Below, piece by piece: positions 22,381-33,815 of a stretch of DNA of 64,000 nucleotides. The number at the start of each line of letters is the position of its first letter. The stretch's first letter is position 1. Source of the stretch: Amyelois transitella (lineage: Eukaryota; Arthropoda; Insecta; Lepidoptera; Pyralidae); assembly GCF_032362555.1 (NCBI RefSeq), contig NC_083523.1, forward strand, positions 1,773,501-1,837,500, in the 5' to 3' direction. Position numbers and translations under genes: made by a program. Under the pieces are notes generated by a model, which was not told where the DNA came from, did no database searches, and saw only the letters and a program-made list of their open reading frames with translations.

Positions 22381-22654
22381 AAAATTTTCGTACACTTAAA
22401 TTTAAATTGTCCTATCTTTGATCCAATTTCAATTTCCAGCTGAAGGCCCTTAAATTGTTTATAGAAATTTGAGCTACGACAACAATTTCTTTAATTTGAA
22501 TCAACACAATATGAATTGAACGCCGCCATTGTTCTTATAATTGGAATATTAAAATAATTGTATGCTTAAGTAAGATCAGCCAACCAACCAATCGGTAATA
22601 GGTTATAGATTATTTTCAGGATCCAATTCATCCGTTTCTACTGTTTCTAATACA

Positions 22655-22890
22655 TCACTCATTATTTTTGGGTATTTGGTGACTTTGCTGGCACCCCCTC
22701 TATTTAAGGTGGATTTCATTTCTACGTACTCGTTCGAGTCAGATGAAGACCATGAGGTCTCTTGACTCCAGCGCAATTTGGGCGGCGTCCTACTGCTTAC
22801 CGTCTAGCTAGCAGGATGGTGGTGGCGGGTGGACTTCAACCGGCCCACTCCATGATATGGATGGAGTGGATCGAGTGATCGAGTGCTGGC
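22655..22890 (-). repeat. Second copy of the gag-like repeat unit
   Basis: Direct repeat of 22107-22330, same orientation. The minus-strand translation continues past the shared part as VTKYPKIMSDVLETVETDEL, a different tail from copy 1. It contains a 4-bp tandem duplication (CTAGCTAG) absent from the other copy. Confidence 0.5.
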
Positions 22891-22979
22891 GATTTCGTTG
22901 AGTGAGTCGAGGCGCGCGGCGAATTTCTGAAAAGAATAAAGAATATAGTCCAACTTTACTCATTTGGAGGTCTTATTTT

Positions 22980-25900
22980 AATACAAATACAACACAACAT
23001 GGTGGATTGGTGGATACAACTTTATTGTTAATAACATTAAAAGAACGGCATTCTATGAAATTTACTTTAATTAATTTATTGCCAATAAAAGGTGCCATCT
23101 CATCTGTAGCCCAATGTGAAATGAAGAAATTTATGAGTGCCTCTTTAAAGTGTGAATTTTTGAGCTCTTTTCCAAAGTCAGCAGGTCGAACTTGATCTGG
23201 TCCAGTAATGGTGAAATTGAGTTGGGTAGATTCTTCTCGTATCGATCTTTCATAATCCTTTATGGGTGGAAATATTGATCAAAAATAACGTCGATTCTTG
23301 CAGCATTGAATTGTGTTAACATTTTTTTTGAAATATTTCCAAATGATTTCGGAACATCCTTCATTGCGTGGAGAATAAAAAAAACCATCAATTATAAAAA
23401 TATCAATGTATGGTGGTGCAGAATGCTCAATACCTTTCTCCAGAGCTTTCCCCAAAGTAGATTTTGGCGTTTTGCAAATTGCACCATAAAAGTGACACAT
23501 AGATAAAGGCACGTGAGTGATTGGATAAGATAATATCTTTGCAATATCAATTGATATACCAAGCATACGCCCAAATAAGTCTCTTTGAAGACGCACTTCT
23601 TGCACCTTCCCACCAATTTTTGTTCGTTCCTTTTTTAATAATCTTGAGAAAAGTTTTTCAATGGTGACCTTTTAATACTCTTCTCAAATCTACTGATATC
23701 TACTTCATATTCTGCAATGAACGTTTTACGTAAAGTATCTCCATTTTTCTCAATATTAAGAAGAAATTCTTCAACCTCATCTGATGCTGCTTTACCAGAT
23801 GATATGTTGATTAATAGATTTTTTGGTACATTTACATCGAATGGATTAATAAATTGTTGAAAGGTTTGCATGATTTTTTTTAATTGGGTACGACTATTTG
23901 TGATATTATGTCTATTTAAGTCAGCTGTAACATCCTGTTCTCTTTGTAAGCCCAAATCTTCATATACGTAACTAATTATTGTTTATCTTAAGTCATGGCT
24001 TCGAGCCCATCGCTGACGTGCTGAGATAGAATTAGTGAATTATGTTATACCTGAAATTAGGTAATATAAAGTTGTCAATGTTACTAAAATCTATACATTT
24101 GCGCGAACATTACTAATATTTATAAACTTATTTAAAGTTAAAACAATTAAATCAGTATATTACAATAAGTTATTAAGGAAATAATGTAATTGTAAAAATA
24201 CCTGTCAGTCTCCTGGCAGCATCTGCATTTATTGTTTGTTCCAACACCAAGTCAATGGGCTGTCTTGAGAATGATTTATCTGTCCTTTTGACGCCAAAGC
24301 AACCTTTTTTGAATTCCTCAAATATATCAGGATGAGTTGTTGCAACATTCAGTAAATTGGAATGGTACTTAACTCCCCATCGAGCATAGTTTTGCTGATT
24401 ACATTTAAAGAATAAAATCTCCTACGCGGATGCTTCTTGACAGCATTAAATAATAATGGACAAGATTGATGTAGATTAAATAAAACTGTGCTGTTTTGCC
24501 AAACTCGCCGTTAAGGGTTTGTGCTTGGTAAATATTGTAATCATTCAATAGCTCATCCAGTTCTTCGTTGTCTATTGTAAATGATGATATGGGGCAACTT
24601 CCCAGACGAGTAACTTCCTGTACCACTTCGTCAGTTATTGAAATATTTTTCATCTCTAAAAATGATTTAAAATGTAAAATTTCCAATCCCATTTCCATCA
24701 GAGGATGAAGGTTTTTACATCTGTTGAAGTGTTTTCCTTCAAGAAATCCCAAAGAAGAAAATTTAATGACCCCATCCCTAGTAAATTACTTTGCACCATA
24801 ACATTAGGTAGTCCACAATCTATAATAAATTTGCCCAAAACTTTGAAATAAGCCATCATAATATGGAAAGGCCCTAGACGTATAAATAGATTATCGAATG
24901 TTGGCTTTTCCGTTGCTTGGATTTGTAAAGCTACTTTCGCAATCGCATGATCGTAAGTAACTTGAATTGAAGCTTGTTGTAAATCTTGACAATTTTTTTG
25001 GCTTTGTTTCATGGTTTCCAGTACAACTGATTTATTTGTAGGTGATGAATTAATTAGAGTTAAGGAACTAATTTTTTGTTTTGGATGAGCATTGTCACTT
25101 ATTAAGCTATTAAAGCCAACCCACATTGGAACATTTGGTATCTGTAATGCATGGCTGATCATCAGAATGGCATCTATTGTATTGTATAATTTAAAGTTAA
25201 CAGGTTGCAAATTTTGAACTTCATGGACCGCTATCTGCAGATTCTCATGTCATCTTTGGTTTTTTCGGTTTTTTTAAGAAACATCATCTGGAACAATACT
25301 CTCAAATGTTCTTCGCCTTCTTTTCTTCGTACTTGAGGCTTCTCCATCATTTGCAGAGAGTACATTTGATAATTGTGATGAATGTGTATTATCGAAATCT
25401 ATATTTTGATAAATAATTCCAACAGTATCATGCAACGTGTCTTTGCCACTTCCTGTTTCGACAATTGTCGAAATTATCATAGGCGACACCGGTACAAAGA
25501 TGTGGATTTTTATTTATTATCTCAGGGCATAAACTTGATTTTTTTATTGATGCGTATGTTGCTTCTGTTCTTCGTGTCGTTCTAGTTCTTCGATTCCTGA
25601 ATAGCTGATGCAATGTCCGTATCGATGGATGATGTCTATAACTTTTCGACTACTTGTTTCACTTTTTAATGTTAACCCCAGAACAATATGCTTCGATGTT
25701 TTTATTTTGCCGTTGTGTATACTATAGATTACCTACATTACATCTTCACAAAAAGATTGCACTTGACGAATGGATTTTTGGCTTCTTTTTCGCTTGTTGT
25801 TATTGCCTGAGATGAGAGTAAAATAGAAATCTGATAGAGTTTGTGGTACAGATGCTTTTCCTTCCTTTAAATTTTGTACAGTTATATTTTCTGGTAATTA

Positions 25901-26023
25901 TTTAATAGGAATTTGCCTCACTGATTGTCTTAATAACAATGCAGCTTTTTGTAAAATGTCTTCATTTTTTAATATTTCGAATGATTCGTCGTCGATACTT
26001 CGACGTCGATACGTCGAAGCCAT
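22980..26023 (-). pseudogene. Large multicopy protein family of unknown function, decayed copy
   Basis: Starts MASTYRRRSIDDESFEILKN at 26023 and runs about 3 kb with many frameshifts and stops. Recognisable blocks in order: HIVLGLTLKSETSSRKVIDI (about 25680), YDHAIAKVALQIQATEKPTF and GPFHIMMAYFKVLGK (about 24850-24960), GFLEGKHFNRCKNLHPLMEM (about 24720), FGVKRTDKSFSRQPIDLVLE (about 24270), NSISARQRWARSHD (about 24010), PITHVPLSMCHFYGAICKTP (about 23500), GPDQVRPADFGKEL (about 23180). I remember these blocks from repetitive, uncharacterised proteins of arthropods and cnidarians, probably mobile, but I cannot name the family. A partial second copy lies at 44014-44668. Confidence 0.55.
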
Positions 26024-27022
26024 TACACCTTCACAAACACTTCAAATATTCACACTTAAATAATATTTCGATTTTCACGTTATATTGGTAGCTCACGTTG
26101 TCAACGATATCACAGCAGCTGCACTGTCGTATATTCGTTGTGTGCGCGATGACAGCGCCCCTAGTGGCCACAACTATTCAGGACTTGTAATCTGTCAAAT
26201 CATGTTAACTAGATGAAGAGATATTTTTGTGATATTGATTTTCGACAAGTTTTTCAACGAAATTGAAAAAAATGGATATTATAATACGTACGGGATTTGA
26301 ATCTATTAGGCATAAAATACATTTCCAACCTCAAACTGAGCAAAAAGGGAAAAAATTAGTATTAGCACAGCATGTGAGAGAAGTGGAACGAACGGGAAAA
26401 GCTTCTTAAATAAGAGCATAAGTGTATAGTCTGTTGGAACAATATAGTGTTCTTATTCACATTCATGCGTATGAATAATGCCATCACTCTCGCACTTACA
26501 GGGAAAGTTTAATGGCGTCTGGGGGGACGAATGGCCCTTCGGTTTGGTCTGTCCGTATTCAAAGGGTCTTAAAATTATACCTAAAATGACATATAAAATT
26601 TAGCCTTGCTACTATAACGTAGTTTACTAAATTTTTAAATAATATTCAAGACGTCTGGTAGCAGTAATGGCCCACGAAAAGTGTCTGGCAATAGTCAATT
26701 TTAATTCTATATAATATACTCAAAAACATATTTGAAAACGATCTTTGCTACTCTAACGTAGGTAACTTAATTTTTTATGTACCTGTACTTCGTGCTACCT
26801 GAGAAACGGCCCCGCTTTCAAGGTACGCGGGTACGCGTACCTCTTAATAACACATTATACTAAAATCCTCAAAATTTCAGCTTTGCTAAAATGACGTAGG
26901 TCTGGGGGCTCTGGGATCTTACTCTACTACGAGTTGCGGCAATTCCGACATAGATGGCGTTAACACCAACTTTACACATTTGGAGGTCTCATTTTAAAAC
27001 AAACAACATCATCCATAAGGTC
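26024..27022. other. Non-coding, probably Helitron body in part
   Basis: No coding frame. Short imperfect repeats of GCTACTCTAACGTAG type occur near 26605, 26750 and 26890. The sequence CATTTGGAGGTCTCATTTTAA near 26977 resembles a segment near 22962, suggesting pieces of the same non-autonomous element. Confidence 0.3.
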
Positions 27023-27050
27023 GCGGGTGAAGCCGCGGAGCAACATCTAG
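27023..27050 (+). mobile_element. Helitron-type 3' terminus
   Basis: CGCGGGTGAAGCCGCGG forms a short GC stem-loop, followed after about 9 nt by terminal CTAG and a T. This is the typical lepidopteran Helitron 3' end. The 5' terminus was not found; the non-coding DNA before it probably belongs to the element. Confidence 0.6.
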
Positions 27051-27295
27051 TTTTAAAATAAATAAAAATATAATGCCTACCTGAAGGAAGCGCAGTACTT
27101 GTTTCGCCTGGCTGCTCACCATGTTCCACCTGATGCTCTGCTTCCATGGGAAAATCTGGATTTTAAATTTCTTGTTCCAGAGCTTCGGGTACAACAGCGG
27201 CAGAGGTGGAAGGCAGCTCTACCATAGGTAAACCTGCAACAAATGTTGATGGCAGGTCTACCATGGGTAAAACTGCATCAGACGTGGATGGCAAG
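27051..27295 (-). pseudogene. Exon-like remnant with Pro/Leu-rich repeats
   Basis: The minus strand reads two imperfect repeats LPMVDLPSTFVAG and LPMVELPSTSAAV, an in-frame stop, then EHQVEHGEQPGETSTALPSG up to a donor-like CAG/GTAGGC near 27080. It may be an exon of an accessory gene from an unidentified element. Confidence 0.25.
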
Positions 27296-27335
27296 ATGGA
27301 GGGGCTATACTGTTGTTACAGTATAGCCCCTCCAT
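27296..27335. repeat. Perfect 18-bp inverted repeat, 4-nt loop
   Basis: The arms 27296-27313 and 27318-27335 (ATGGAGGGGCTATACTGT) are exact reverse complements around TGTT. Likely terminus or foldback of a small DNA element. Confidence 0.8.
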
Positions 27336-27837
27336 ATATAGTCCCTCCATAGACTGTTGTCTAACATTACTCTAGTCTATGTCAGTATGTATAATATTAA
27401 ACTGTTTAACTATTCCCTTAACTTAAAATGACACTTATTCTGTACTTTTCGAATAAAACTCGCACGCTATGAAAATAGTTCGAATAGAACTCGTTTACTA
27501 TAAAGATAATCTCCAACACTGTTACTGTACACTATAAACGAACTATTACACTCTTAGGACTGTTCACTATAATTTGCCCGCACTGCACTATTATATTTCC
27601 GTACTATTCGATGTTAAAAGTGAACTAATACTGAATCTATTATATCACTGTAAACTATATTTTAGGCACTGTCTATTATTCATTACATATTTACTATATT
27701 TCGCTCGCACCATTATTTCCTCGTACTGTTTGATCTCGAAGTTAAGCCAGAACTAAACTCGCGGAGCCAACATTTCGTCTATATATACGGAATCAACCTG
27801 TTCCAGAATAGTCCCTCTTTTTCTAGTATTCGCATTC
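27336..27837. other. Non-coding AT-rich DNA
   Basis: No ORF. It holds many loosely repeated short motifs of the type ACTGTNNACTATA and AAACTCGC; these could be decayed LTR or promoter sequence, but no LTR pair was found. Confidence 0.25.
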
Positions 27838-30800
27838 TAGAGCCATCTCTTCCCCGTCCTGACCTACGCTAGCGTCGTATTCGCACACGCAGCTCCCTCC
27901 CACATCGAGAAACTCCAACGTATCCAAAACAGGTTCGCGCGGAGAGCCACGGGTTCGCCCCTGGGTCTTCGAACACGCGACCTGCACAGGGACTTGGAGC
28001 TCCCCACAATAGCAGACTTTCTCAAAGGCGTGTCGGAGCGCTATTTTGAAAAAGCTGCCACCCACCCCAACCCTCTGGTGGTCCAGGCCGCAAACTACAC
28101 ACCAAGACCAGATGCCCCGTTGCGCCGCCGACGCCCGAGGAATGTCCTCCACGATCCGGACGACCCCATCACGGTTGCCAACCGCCCCCCCGATAACCCT
28201 GCGCCCGCCAGGAGGCAAGGTTATCGATACCGTCCCCACCGCGCCCACCGGAACAGGGCGCGAAGAAGTAGGAACAGTAGCTCTTTTTCCAGGTACCGCA
28301 ATGTACCAGGGCGCTTCACGCCGACACGTTAGGCCCCTAAGGCAAGCTAGTCAAGATTTTTTTTTTTTTATAATAAATAATAAGACTACGGCGCGTGGCC
28401 TGTACTTTTTTTTGTTTAATTGTTTTTTTGTCAGTTTAATGTTATTGGTTTTACATCTGCTGTCCGGTGATAGTGACAGTTTCGTCGACAATATTTTAAA
28501 GCTAAAAACTAAAGAGTATTCTTACATAAGGTTTTTTTTTTTTTTCTTTTTTTTTTGTTTTTTGTAATTTTTTTTTTTTTTTTTTTTTTGTCATCATTTT
28601 TTGTCTTGTCATATCATTGCCGCCGGCCCCGCCGGTGGCTGCTGTCTGTTTTTTGAGGGGGATGTTTTAGGCTTCCTCCAGCCCCGCTTCGAAAGCGAGT
28701 ATACTGTCCCTCGTTACGTCGTCACCGTTCCAGATCGCCATTTTGAGGTTGTAGTCCCTGATGGAAGCGTCGGTTGCTCTCTCTGCACGTTGGATAAAAC
28801 GAGCTACTGCGTCGTTCTTTGTGTTATCCACGTAGTACACACAGGTCTTCGTGTGTCTGGAGACCGCAACCACCGCGTGCGCGACGCTCATAAGCAGATT
28901 GGATTTTTTTGTTGTTGTACGTACAATCACCACTGTCTCGAACGTTCGACCTTGTGCTTCATGTATAGTAAGGGTGCAAGAGCCCGAGTTTGTTCCGTAT
29001 TCCTGGCCAATTAGGAGTTCCTTCTCAGCCTGGGTGTGTAAGATACAATGTATCATTCAACTTCGGGATAACAGCCCCTCCATACTCCTTCAGCTTCAGG
29101 GAGCGCGTGAGATTTTTGGCCGAGTAGATGCCGCTATAGATTTCTCCTAGGGCTTATGCCACGTCTTGCGGGTTTCTGTACGTACACAACAATTCTTTCG
29201 TGACGGACGTGATTTTGTGGGGTCTGCAGTATTTCAGAAGAAACAGGTTGTGTCGGTCGATATAGGGAAGCTGGTTTTGGTCTCCGATCAGCATGGTCTC
29301 GCTGGCTCCTGCGATCTTGATGGCCATTACTATAGATCCGAAATGATTCATTAGGGCTTCGTCTACCACGAGGCGGTTGCACGTTTCACCCTTCTTCATT
29401 CCGTTCACTAATAGTGAAGCCATGGTTCGAACTCGCTGTTTAGCTGGTTCTTTCCCGATCTTCGGTGTCAGTTTGTCCCTGAGATCTTTGACTGCTTCCC
29501 ATGAGGTCGCTCTCAATGTTGACACTAATGTGGTGGACGACCACCATTTCCACATCCGGGCACTCCGTTCACCCATGTGAATGTTGGTACCGCCAAGCAT
29601 TCCAGCCTGTTGCCTTCTGTCAGGTCCCCGAAGATGGTTTTAGCCATTTCGAGGATTCTGTCTTCCAGCATTACTCTGGTGCACTTGGCGACCACAACTT
29701 TCGGGTCTTTTGGAGGATTTATGGCCCGAATGTGGCCCTCCTCTTCCGGCTGGCTCTTTTCGAGTTCTATGAAGCCCTCGGTTGCGCAGTATGCCGCCAT
29801 GTACTCCCCCCACGCCTTCCCGTGTATCACACGTTGTGCGTCGAGGTCGTAAACTGCAGCCTCCGCTTCCTCTAGCTTCACTTCGAGCAATTTTATGTTG
29901 CCACGCTTGTAAGTCCGCAATATAGCACTGCAGATATCTTCATTGACTTTGCGCGTGGCAACCGTTATCGCTATGAACTCTCGTAGAGCGTTCTCCATAT
30001 GGGCCAGCTGATCGTTCGCCGGCTTCAGCCAGGGTCACAAGTCCCATGTCCGCTCTGGTTCGCTGGGTGGTCTGCGTAACCTCTTGGCGGGACGTCGACT
30101 CCTCGAGCGCTTGTTGCAGCCTCTCCGATCCGCTGGAGTCCCGAGATTGACACGGAAATCCCCCGCGATTCGCAGCGGCCTCGCTTTCGCCCTGTCCGCG
30201 TCTCAAAAGAAAACCGAGATCTTGACCTCTGTTTTCGTATGCCACTACCTCATGGTGTTGCGAGGCTGTAAGGGCACCCAGGTGGTCCCGGGTTTCGCCC
30301 GTGTGGTGAGACACTGCCATGACGTCCACGCTTAGCACTTTAGGAGTGTGAGTGTCTCCCGTTCTCCAGTTCCCTATGTCCTTCAGCACGCTGCATACCT
30401 TCTGGAAGGCTGTGGAGTTGTCGTCAGTGGCGAACAGTGCGATGGTTTTGTTCTTCCTCCGCACTATCCGACACCGCTGACCCCCCACTGATACCGTTGG
30501 TAAGGCGTCGTAGATTTTACGACGCATGGTGGTTTTGCTTCCGTTCAATAGGAGACCGAGTCCCGGTGAGATGTGCCGGCCTCGGCTGAGTGCAAGAGAT
30601 TTGGCAATAGGTCTTCGCTGCCAAATGAGTAAGGGCTAGTCAAGATTAGAACTCATAAGGTTGAGCGTTGCATCCGCTCGCGAGTTTGCATTGCTCGTAT
30701 TGCTCAAAGGCAAAGTCCAAGGCCGAGGTTCGTCCCAACTGGGAGCCCCTTGCGCGCTTTTGCCGAAAAGGCTGTTAGGAGGAGCGTCAAGCCCTCGCCT

Positions 30801-30872
30801 AAAAACGTCCCGCTGTAATAGTAAATGCCCCTCAGGCAAACTATGTTCTCATAGTAAAAAAAAAAAAAAAAA
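27838..30872 (+). mobile_element. jockey-type LINE, 5'-truncated 3' end, interrupted by EVE
   Basis: 27841-28332 encodes the C-terminal end of a jockey-like reverse transcriptase ORF (FPVLTYASVVFAHAAPSHIE, LQRIQNRFARRATGSP, DLELPTIADFLKGVSERYF) ending in an Arg-rich tail and a stop. The 3' UTR begins TTAGGCCCCTAAGGCAAGCTAGTCAAGATT, is split by a 2.28-kb insertion, and resumes at 30648 with AGAACTCATAAGGTTGAGCG. It ends in a poly(A) run at about 30854-30872. The duplication of GCTAGTCAAGATT at 28346-28358 and 30635-30647 shows that the two halves were contiguous. The second block copy at 45348-45580 retains only the 3' UTR tail. Confidence 0.82.
28359..30634 (-). pseudogene. Endogenous viral element: alphavirus-like superfamily 1 helicase
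   Basis: The minus strand holds a broken viral reading frame in several overlapping frames. Superfamily 1 viral helicase motifs appear in order: motif I region ending GVPGCG near 29550 (the Lys-Thr of the P-loop is missing in this frame), motif II VVDEA near 29360, motif III LIGDQNQLPY near 29280, motif V TIHEAQGRTF near 28950, motif VI VAVSRHT near 28865. The frame ends at 28667, soon after motif VI. 30101-30548 encodes an upstream region of unknown function, also present at 44811-45258. A T-run directly after the left TSD (28359-28370) is a poly(A) tail in sense orientation. The 13-bp TSD and 5' truncation indicate LINE-mediated cDNA capture. Resembles virga-like or other Martellivirales replicases; the exact family is unknown. 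Dead. Confidence 0.85.
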
Positions 30873-31369
30873 ATAGAGCCATCTCGCATTTTCGAACTGT
30901 ATTTATTGTTGCTGAATCCTGAGGGAGACATCTCGAAGGGAGTAGCGAAATCACTTAGTAATATTGACGATACGTCAATGTCATGTCAATATGTAATTGA
31001 AGATACGTCGTAGTTTTGACACTATTGACTAGAAGGCGTTACTGTCTGCTGTGCTTTTACTGTATTTGTGCGCTAATAAGTATTATGTCACTTGCTTAAA
31101 GATGGCGCGACATGTACTGTTCGGAAATTGAAATATTATTTTTAAGTTGTCGCGTACAATAAATGTATGCTCGTCCACATGTTCTATGTTTGTAAGTTAA
31201 TTGACGTCATTGTAGAAAATGCAGCGGTGAAGTTTGTTGCGCCGCCTCTTTTTCACTTGCGCTTTGGAGTGGTAGTAAACTTAGTATTAAGCAAATTACT
31301 GACGTCAATTCTTGGTTTCCGAATAAACAAATTTTTATTTAACTTTTTATATTATTTTACTTACATTAC
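30873..31369. other. Non-coding, 3' flank of Myb/SANT gene
   Basis: No coding frame supported; nearly identical to 45581-46080. Contains TTGACGATACGTCAATG-like palindromic sequence near 30965. Confidence 0.4.
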
Positions 31370-31810
31370 TTTGGGAAAAGGGGTCTACTGCTATTCCCTT
31401 TGTGCCCGTGGCAAATGAGTCCCCACCCATGACTGCCACTGGTCGCTGTTCCAGCAAGCACAGCTCTGCCACCACATCCATGCCACCTCCGGTGCGCCTA
31501 CTGGATTGAGCCCTTTGTTGGCAGACCTTTTTTAGTGACGATTTTTTTTCAGTCCAATACTGAACTGCATGAAAAGGAAATCATTATGATATAATATATA
31601 TGCATGTTACTAATATAATCAATCTGTTTTAATGCTAGCTTACCTTAGCCCAAGCCTGCCCAAGGCGTTAGTGGCCTCAGCGAACTCCTGCCACTTTTTT
31701 CTAGTTTCTTGTTTGGCCTGCTGCGTTCGCAGGCCTCGAGCAATTCCTGGATTTCTCTCCAGGAACTCCACTAACGCTGCCATTTGGTTTTGCGTGCGTC
31801 TGTTTGCCAT
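31370..31810 (-). pseudogene. Myb/SANT-like DNA-binding gene, copy 1, frameshifted
   Basis: Exon 1 starts at 31810: MANRRTQNQMAALVEFLERN, then GIARGLRTQQAKQETRKKWQ, EFAEATNALG, an insect Myb/SANT-like (NAIF1-type) domain. Compared with the copy at 46347-46532, it lacks 19 bp after NALG, which shifts the frame. Exon 2 (about 31554-31370, after AG at the YWTEKKSSLKK start) is in frame here: AQSSRRTGGGMDVVAELCLL and VMGGDSFATGTKGIAVDPFS, ending at a GTAAG donor. More exons must follow but were not found. Probably an accessory protein of a DNA transposon. Confidence 0.65.
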
Positions 31811-32212
31811 TTCTGCAATAGTATGATACAGCATTACTGTACTCTATTCATCGAATGAACCAAGCAAAGCGCTTTTTCTGTCTGGCATTTGTATACAAAC
31901 AGACACGGACAGAAAACTATCTAGCTTCGCCCAGAAGCGCTTGCGCCCTGTAAAAAACAATAGGGCTCGTTCATATTGCGAACGTTTTGGTGAGAAACGA
32001 GAAATATGTACACAGTATTTTTTTGTATATTGCGAAATTTTCGAAATCCTTCAAATTGCTTTCTTAAAATGACGAGACCTCGAATAAGGGTTTGTATATA
32101 TACTAAAAATAACTGATGTGTAGGGATTCTCTGAAATGAAATAATATAATATAAAAATATAATTGATGATTATCTATATTTCTTTTAAAATAAAATTAGT
32201 TACATTTTATTC
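31811..32212. other. Non-coding spacer between Myb/SANT gene and Sailor
   Basis: No ORF. The same spacer occurs at 46533-46932 with few differences. Confidence 0.4.
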
Positions 32213-33412
32213 ACTTTCACTCTCCGACATATCAATGTCATTTCCTACGTTTATAATTAAATTTTCACTTAACCCTTCGAAGTTATGATCTATTTGATTC
32301 ATTTTGGGCTCTATAACGTCTTCCACGTACTTGACACATTTTTTCCATTTCTCGGGAGTAATTTTCTTAACTGCAGCATGAAATATTTTTTTACGTCATT
32401 CATTTTAAAAGTTACGTTATTTGAAGCAACGTCTCCTTTTATTTGAGCCCATATTAATTCAATCGGGTTAAGTTTGCAGTGATATGGCGGAAGGCGGATC
32501 GCCGTTTTGTGTTTTCTTTTTGCGATTTCATCTATTACACACGCCTCATATCGTTTTCTATGCTCCTTGATGATTAAGAGTAGTTCTCGATTTAGCCAAT
32601 TTTCTTCAAATTGTATTCTCTTTTAACCACTCAATTATTTCTTGTTTTTTACTATTTGCAGTTGGAAGTCTTTCAACCTTCCTTGAATGATATGAGGCGT
32701 TATCCATGACAATCACCGCATTTTCGGGGAGTTTTTCAATTGTTTCCATGAACCAATTTTCAAAATTTTCTGAATTTATTTCTTGTTGATAGTCGCCTTG
32801 CTTCTTTGACTCGAACACGTGCAATGCTCCTTCTACGAAACCTTCTTCGCTGCCGATGTGGGTAATAATTAATCGCTTCCCCTTGCCTGTAACAAAGAAT
32901 AAAAAAATTTAAAAACATGCGTTTGCAAAGTTAAAATAATAACACATTGCTGATAATAAAAATACAATGGTTTTTATCTTGTTTATGACAGTCGACGGCC
33001 AGCCACCTGCGGCGACACTTTCATTGACAAACATACGCAAATAGATCATTAACTCATACACAAATAGATCATTAATTTTTAAGAATGAATTACAATGAAA
33101 CTTACCTGAGGGATTCTTTAAGCCAGTAGATAAGCCTTTTATAAAAGCATCACATGCGCTGGTCACGGTTGTATCCTTCCAAGTTTTAGAAGTTGTGTGA
33201 CCTTCATTCAGCCAGGTTTCGTCCAAATAATATATTTTTTTACCAGCTTCTCGGGCATTTTTAATTGCACATAAATAATTTCTTCTCCAAACGAATATGT
33301 CTTAAGGTCTTCTCTATCAGTCAATAAACTGTTTCTGCCTCCTTTGTCAAATTTAAGCTATAATGAATGAATTGTTTAATTTCAGACAAAACAGAGCCAT
33401 ATTGGCCCTAAA
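32213..33412 (-). pseudogene. Sailor-like (DD82E) Tc1/mariner-group transposase, copy 1
   Basis: Exon at about 33260-33109 with YLDETWLNEGHTTSKTW (first Asp) and GLSTGLKNPSG, donor GTAAGT. The next exon begins at about 32888 with GKRLIITHIGSEEGFVEGAL and includes IVMDNASYHSRKVE (second Asp). A deletion of TCTTT near 32625 relative to copy 2 shifts the frame, and the catalytic Glu block (LNPIELIW) follows in another frame near 32465. An N-terminal piece QYGSVLSEIKQFIHYSLNLT precedes with a stop. The long spacing between second Asp and Glu (82 residues, measured in copy 2) is that of the family described as Sailor. Confidence 0.72.
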
Positions 33413-33419
33413 AAAGATA

Positions 33420-33815
33420 AATGTATGTAAGTACTTACATTAATTGACATGCTCGAATGAGGCCGATGCTCTGTGGTCATGGTAGATCGTGGGCGATTCC
33501 TTTCTTGTATGAACATCATAGCTTGAAATGCATACCATTTAGAAATGTATATTTCATCTCGTCCAGCACCGCTTCTTAAACTCTTAAAATCTTTTACTTT
33601 TTTATTTTCTTTGGAAAATGTTGTTTGTAAATTTTTTATCTTTTTTTCTACTGCCTCCTTCCTGATTTCAAATGAGTTTGCTATTTCGAGAAGAGTATCG
33701 TTTTATTTTATTACGATAGTTATTGTGAAGAATATCCCATAGTAATGGTTTGTTTTTGTATTGCTCGATAAATTCGAAAGTTCTTGCTCATTCGTCCACG
33801 CGGTCGCCGCCATTT
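33420..33815 (-). pseudogene. MADF-domain accessory gene, exon 1 remnant
   Basis: Begins MAATAWTNEQ at 33815. Frameshifts follow, but the MADF pattern is clear: a LLWDILHNNYRNK-like segment, then LEIANSFEIRKEAVEKKIKN, LQTTFSKENKKVKDFKSLRS and GAGRDEIYISKWYAFQAMMF. It ends at a GTAAGT donor near 33434. It belongs to a Harbinger-type element whose transposase was not found nearby. The Sailor block starts immediately beyond the donor. Confidence 0.55.

Larger units (their letters stand above)
30101..33412. repeat. Duplicated block, copy 1 (EVE + LINE tail + Myb/SANT + Sailor)
   Basis: 3.3 kb nearly identical to 44811-48138, in the same orientation, with scattered substitutions and small indels. 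Similarity starts at CTCCTCGAGCGCTTGTTGCA (30101) and stops abruptly at ATTGGCCCT (33412). Because the two copies share nested insertion junctions, one is a duplicate of the other locus. Confidence 0.9.

Noticed and set aside
27823-28248. 141-codon minus-strand frame
   Set aside because: Antisense to the jockey reverse transcriptase C-terminus.
28046-28567. 173-codon plus-strand frame
   Set aside because: Out-of-frame reading of the jockey C-terminus that runs into poly-T-derived poly-Phe.
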